From positions 1 through 10,424 of the forward strand of contig JAODNQ010000226.1 in the NCBI GenBank assembly GCA_025464695.1: a DNA stretch of 10,424 nt, in the 5' to 3' direction. Under the pieces are notes generated by a model that saw nothing but the letters and a program-made list of their open reading frames with translations, made no database searches and was not told where the DNA came from. Each line of letters begins with the position of its first letter. The stretch's first letter is position 1. The DNA is from Frankiales bacterium (GTDB taxonomy: Bacteria > Actinomycetota > Actinomycetes > Mycobacteriales > SCTD01). This document shows, one piece after another, positions 6,566 through 10,424 of the stretch. A program made the position numbers and the translations under genes.

Positions 6566-7711
6566 ATGGAGCTGAGGGTCGAGCGCGACGCGCTCGTCGA
6601 CGCCGTCGTCTGGGGTGCCCGCTCGCTGCCGGCGCGCCCGCCCGTCCAGGTGCTCCTCGGCCTGCTGCTGGAGGCGACCCGCGAGGGCGGCGGCTCGCTC
6701 GCGGTCAGCGGCTTCGACTACGAGATGAGCTCCCGCACCGTGGTCGACGCCGCCGTCGACGAGGAGGGCCGGGTGCTCGTGCCGGGCCGGCTGCTGTCCG
6801 ACATCGTGCGGTCGCTGCCGGCGGCGCCCGTGCAGCTCAAGCTCGAGGCGGGGCGCGTGGTCCTCACCTGCGGACCGGCCCGCTTCACGCTGCCGACGCT
6901 GCAGGTCGACGACTACCCGGCGCTCCCGGAGATGCCGACGACGGCGGGCTCGCTGGAGAGCGACGTCTTCGCCGCCGCGGTGGCCCAGGTCGCCGTGGCC
7001 GCCGGCCGTGTCGACACGCTGCCGCAGCTCACCGGCGTCCGGATGGAGATCGAGGGTGACCAGCTCACGCTGGCTGCGACCGACCGCTACCGGCTGGCCG
7101 TGCGCACCCTCGCCTGGCAGCCCACCGACAGCGCCGTCTCGCAGGTCGCGCTCGTCCCGGCCAAGACGCTCGCGGACACCGCCCGCGCCCTGACCGGCGG
7201 CCCGGAGGTCACAGTCGCCCTGTCGGCCGGGTCCGCGGGCGAGGGGATGATCGGGTTCGAGGGCGCCGGACGGCGGACCACCACCCGGCTCATCGACGGC
7301 GAGTTCCCGAAGTACCGCGCGCTGCTGCCGGACACGTCGGCCGCGGCCGCCGAGGTCGCCACGGCCCCGTTCGTCGAGGCCGTGAAGCGCGTCCAGCTCG
7401 TCAGCGTCGTGGCCGCCCGCAACGCCCCGGTGGTGCGGCTGTCGTTCGGCGCCGAAGGCGTCGTGCTGGAGGCCGGTGGACAGGACGACGCGCAGGCCTC
7501 CGAGCGCATGCATTGCACCTGGGAGGGCGAGCCGATGTCGATCGCCTTCAACCCCGGCTACCTGCTCGACGGCCTGTCCGCCGTCGACAGCGAGACGACG
7601 ACGCTGTCGTTCACCGCGCCGTCGCGCCCGGCGGTGCTGACCGGCGGCAAGCAGAGCGACGAGGTGGCGGCCTACCGGTACCTGCTCATGCCGGTGCGCC
7701 TGTCGGGCTGA
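6566..7711 (+). CDS. dnaN: DNA polymerase III sliding clamp (beta subunit)
   Basis: Ring-forming dimer that encircles DNA and tethers the replicative polymerase and many repair proteins. The 381-residue length fits the three-domain clamp. The start MELRVERDALVDAVVWGARSLPARP is the usual actinobacterial N-terminus; FTLPTLQVDDYPALPEMP (107-124) closes domain 1, LAATDRYRLAVRT falls in domain 2, and the C-terminal LLMPVRLSG (373-381) is the conserved edge of the peptide-binding pocket. ATG at 6566 has a weak AGGA element about 9 nt upstream; it is the only complete gene here with ATG. The frame stays open upstream through the origin spacer, but that part has no family resemblance. A run of hairpins follows the stop. 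Confidence 0.97.
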   Translation: MELRVERDALVDAVVWGARSLPARPPVQVLLGLLLEATREGGGSLAVSGFDYEMSSRTVVDAAVDEEGRVLVPGRLLSDIVRSLPAAPVQLKLEAGRVVLTCGPARFTLPTLQVDDYPALPEMPTTAGSLESDVFAAAVAQVAVAAGRVDTLPQLTGVRMEIEGDQLTLAATDRYRLAVRTLAWQPTDSAVSQVALVPAKTLADTARALTGGPEVTVALSAGSAGEGMIGFEGAGRRTTTRLIDGEFPKYRALLPDTSAAAAEVATAPFVEAVKRVQLVSVVAARNAPVVRLSFGAEGVVLEAGGQDDAQASERMHCTWEGEPMSIAFNPGYLLDGLSAVDSETTTLSFTAPSRPAVLTGGKQSDEVAAYRYLLMPVRLSG

Positions 7712-7721
7712 GAGCGCGCGA

Positions 7722-7804
7722 GGCCGTGAGGACGGCCGGCTGGCAGGATGACGGAGCCCCGTCTGCAGGTGGACGGGGCACAGGCCCCGGGACGCGGTCC
7801 CGGG
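7722..7804 (+). other. Three consecutive GC-rich hairpins between dnaN and the BluB-CobT gene
   Basis: Three perfect inverted repeats lie in tandem: GGCCGT/ACGGCC with a 4-nt loop (7722-7737), GCCCCGTC/GACGGGGC with an 8-nt loop (7756-7779) and CCCGGGAC/GTCCCGGG with a 3-nt loop (7786-7804). The first begins 11 nt after the dnaN stop. None has a T-run, but U-free hairpin terminators are common in actinobacteria. They may end the dnaN transcript or shape the leader of the next gene. The conserved B12 box of cobalamin riboswitches was not found. Confidence 0.5.
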
Positions 7805-7827
7805 CAGGATCGCGGGTGGGAGGCGTC

Positions 7828-9525
7828 GTGCTCGACTCCCCGTCGGCCCGCTACGCCCGGCCCGTGCCGCTCGTGGGCGACCGCTCCAGCGCCGCCGAGC
7901 GGGCTGCGGACCCCGCGGCCTGGGCGCTGGGCCAGGACGTCCGCGACGGCCTGCGCGAGGTGGTCGGGGCGCGCCGCGACGTCCGCCGCTACCGCCCCGA
8001 CCCGGTCCCGGACGACGTCCTGCAGCGGGTGCTGTCCGCCGGTCACGAGGCACCCTCGGTCGGCCACTCGCAGCCCTGGCGCTTCGTCGTCGTCACCGCC
8101 CCTGACCTGCGGGAACAGGCCGCGGTGATGGCTGACCGGTGCCGCCTGGACCAGGCCGCCGGGATGGACCCCGACGCCGCCCGCCAGCTGCTGGCGCTCC
8201 AGCTCGAGGGCATCCGGGAGGCCCCGCTCGGGGTCGTCGTCTGCTGCGACCGGCGGACGTCCGCGGCCGGCGTGCTGGGCCGGGCGACCTTCCCGGACAG
8301 CGACGTGTGGTCGTGCGCCTGCGCCATCCAGAACATGTGGCTCACGGCCCGGGCGGAGGGGCTCGGCCTGGGCTGGGTGACCCTGTTCGACCCGGACGAG
8401 CTGGCCTCGCTGCTGCACCTGCCCGACGGCGTGGTGACCCTCGGCTGGCTGTGCCTGGGCTGGCCCGACGAGCGGCCGCCCGCGCCGGGGCTCGAGCGGG
8501 CCGGCTGGTCGCGGCGCGCACCCCTGGCCGACGTCGTGCTGCACGACCGTTGGCCCGACGACGACGCCCCGGCTCCCCCGCCGTCCCGCCTGCGGGCTCC
8601 GGCTCCCCGGGCTGTCGTGGCCGCCCGCGACACCGCGGACGTGCTGCTGACCCCGCCGTCGTCGCTGGGCGTGCTGGACCGGGCCGTGGACCGGGCGCTG
8701 GCGCTCGGGGTGAGCGGAGGCGGCTCGCTCGTGCTGGCCGTCGGCCGGCACGGCGTCGTCGCGCACGGGGTCAGCGCCTACCCCGCCAGCGCCACCGAGG
8801 ACGTCCTGGCGGCCAGCCGGGCGGGGAGCTCGTTGGGAGCCGTCTCGGCGCGGTCGGCCGGGCTGGCGCTGCACGTGGTCGACGCCGGGACGTCGTCCGG
8901 CGACCTCCTGCACACGGACCCGCTGACGCTGCCCGCCGCCCGGGCCCTGCTCGACGACGGCGTGCTGCTCGGCGCCCGGCTGGCGCCGGTCGGCCCGGTG
9001 GCGCTGGGTGAGGTCGGGACGGGCAACACCACCGTCGCGGCGGCACTGGCCGCCAGCCTGCTGGGCGGCGACCCCGACGCGCTGGTCGGGCTGGGAGCCG
9101 GCGCCGACAGTGCGATCGTGGAGCGCAAGCGCGAGGTCGTCCGGGCGGCGCTGGCGCGCTGGGCGTCCGTGCCCCGCACCCGCGACCCCGCCGAGCGGCT
9201 GGCGGTGCTCGGAGGCCCCGAGCTCGCCCTGCTGACGGGTGTGGTGCTCGGCGTCGCGGCTGCCGGGGGGCTCGTCGTGCTGGACGGGCTGGCCACCGGC
9301 GTCTGCGCGCTGCTGGCCGCGCAGGCCGAGCCGGCCGTGGCGGCGTCCCTGGTGGCCGGGCAGCGCAGCAACGAGCGGGCCGCGGACGCCGTGCTCGCCC
9401 GGCTCGGCCTCGAACCGCTGCTCGACCTCCGGCTGCGGGCCGGCGAGGGGGTCGGGGCGGCGCTCGCCACCCAGCTCCTGCTGTCGGGCCTGCGGCTCCG
9501 GGCCGAAGGGGCACGCACGGGGTAG
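7828..9525 (+). CDS. BluB-CobT fusion: dimethylbenzimidazole synthase and base phosphoribosyltransferase of cobalamin lower-ligand assembly
   Basis: A 565-residue two-domain protein. Residues about 35-215 match the nitroreductase-like BluB family, which breaks down FMNH2 with oxygen to give 5,6-dimethylbenzimidazole: RRDVRRY at 49-55, APSVGHSQPWRF at 75-86 and GLGLGWVTLFDPD at 178-190. A proline/alanine-rich linker (about 220-270) leads to a CobT domain, which joins the base to phosphoribose from nicotinate mononucleotide: PPSSLG at 276-281, HGVSAYP at 313-319, GEVGTGNTT at 394-402, ERK at 432-434, LGLEPLLDL and RAGEGVGAA with the likely catalytic glutamate E540. Several CobT motifs are altered (GRHG for GDHG; GLGAGADS for GRGTGLDD). 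GTG at 7828 follows GGGAGG at 7818-7823 with 4-nt spacing; another in-frame GTG lies at 7816. Assignment is firm for the two folds, less so for exact substrates. Confidence 0.88.
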   Translation: MLDSPSARYARPVPLVGDRSSAAERAADPAAWALGQDVRDGLREVVGARRDVRRYRPDPVPDDVLQRVLSAGHEAPSVGHSQPWRFVVVTAPDLREQAAVMADRCRLDQAAGMDPDAARQLLALQLEGIREAPLGVVVCCDRRTSAAGVLGRATFPDSDVWSCACAIQNMWLTARAEGLGLGWVTLFDPDELASLLHLPDGVVTLGWLCLGWPDERPPAPGLERAGWSRRAPLADVVLHDRWPDDDAPAPPPSRLRAPAPRAVVAARDTADVLLTPPSSLGVLDRAVDRALALGVSGGGSLVLAVGRHGVVAHGVSAYPASATEDVLAASRAGSSLGAVSARSAGLALHVVDAGTSSGDLLHTDPLTLPAARALLDDGVLLGARLAPVGPVALGEVGTGNTTVAAALAASLLGGDPDALVGLGAGADSAIVERKREVVRAALARWASVPRTRDPAERLAVLGGPELALLTGVVLGVAAAGGLVVLDGLATGVCALLAAQAEPAVAASLVAGQRSNERAADAVLARLGLEPLLDLRLRAGEGVGAALATQLLLSGLRLRAEGARTG

Positions 9526-9573
9526 GTGCACGGCACAGGCGGCACACGGGACGACGACGAGAGGCAGGCGCAC

Positions 9574-10424
<851 letters not shown>

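Noticed and set aside
7712..7827. Cobalamin riboswitch ahead of the BluB-CobT gene.
   Set aside because: The conserved B12 box and the core CCCGC-ACUG elements were not found; only simple hairpins are visible.

Overview
The window is the chromosomal replication-origin neighbourhood of a very high-GC actinobacterium. The gene order parA - rsmG - jag/khpB - yidC - yidD - rnpA - rpmH (all minus strand), then dnaA - dnaN - (inserted gene) - gnd (all plus strand), is the classic actinobacterial origin layout. The 45-residue L34, the GTG-dominated starts, the strong third-position GC bias and a short 6-phosphogluconate dehydrogenase after dnaN all fit. I cannot name the genus; orders near Kineosporiales, Geodermatophilales, Frankiales or Streptomycetales would be consistent.

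Left arm (1-4229, minus strand): ribosome and translation genes, membrane-protein insertion and chromosome segregation. rpmH (ribosomal protein L34) and rnpA (RNase P protein) are followed by yidD and yidC (membrane insertion), jag/khpB (RNA-binding KH-R3H protein), rsmG (16S rRNA methyltransferase) and parA, which runs off the left edge just before its end. Three junctions (rnpA/yidD, jag/rsmG, rsmG/parA) are 4-nt GTGA stop-start overlaps, so this reads as one translationally coupled operon. A good promoter for it lies at 4330-4358.

Centre (4230-6565): the dnaA leader, dnaA, and the dnaA-dnaN spacer. The leader (4230-4674) holds back-to-back promoter candidates and three close matches to the actinobacterial DnaA box (TTGTCCACA) just upstream of dnaA, suggesting autoregulation. 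The dnaA-dnaN spacer (6220-6565) holds about eight further DnaA-box-like sites, a perfect 12-bp inverted repeat made of two of them, and a lower-GC stretch with a 9-bp tandem repeat. This is the best candidate for oriC. Genes on both sides point away from it.

Right arm (6566-10424, plus strand): dnaN, then a spacer with three perfect GC-rich hairpins, then a two-domain cobalamin lower-ligand enzyme (BluB-like flavin-destroying domain fused to a CobT-like phosphoribosyltransferase domain), then gnd, cut by the right edge. In many actinobacteria gnd or recF follows dnaN directly, so the BluB-CobT gene is the most unusual content. Its CobT half departs from the family at several otherwise conserved motifs while keeping the catalytic glutamate. 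I saw no mobile element, CRISPR array, tRNA, rRNA or wholly unknown gene; the long ORFs opposite to the named genes are high-GC shadows.
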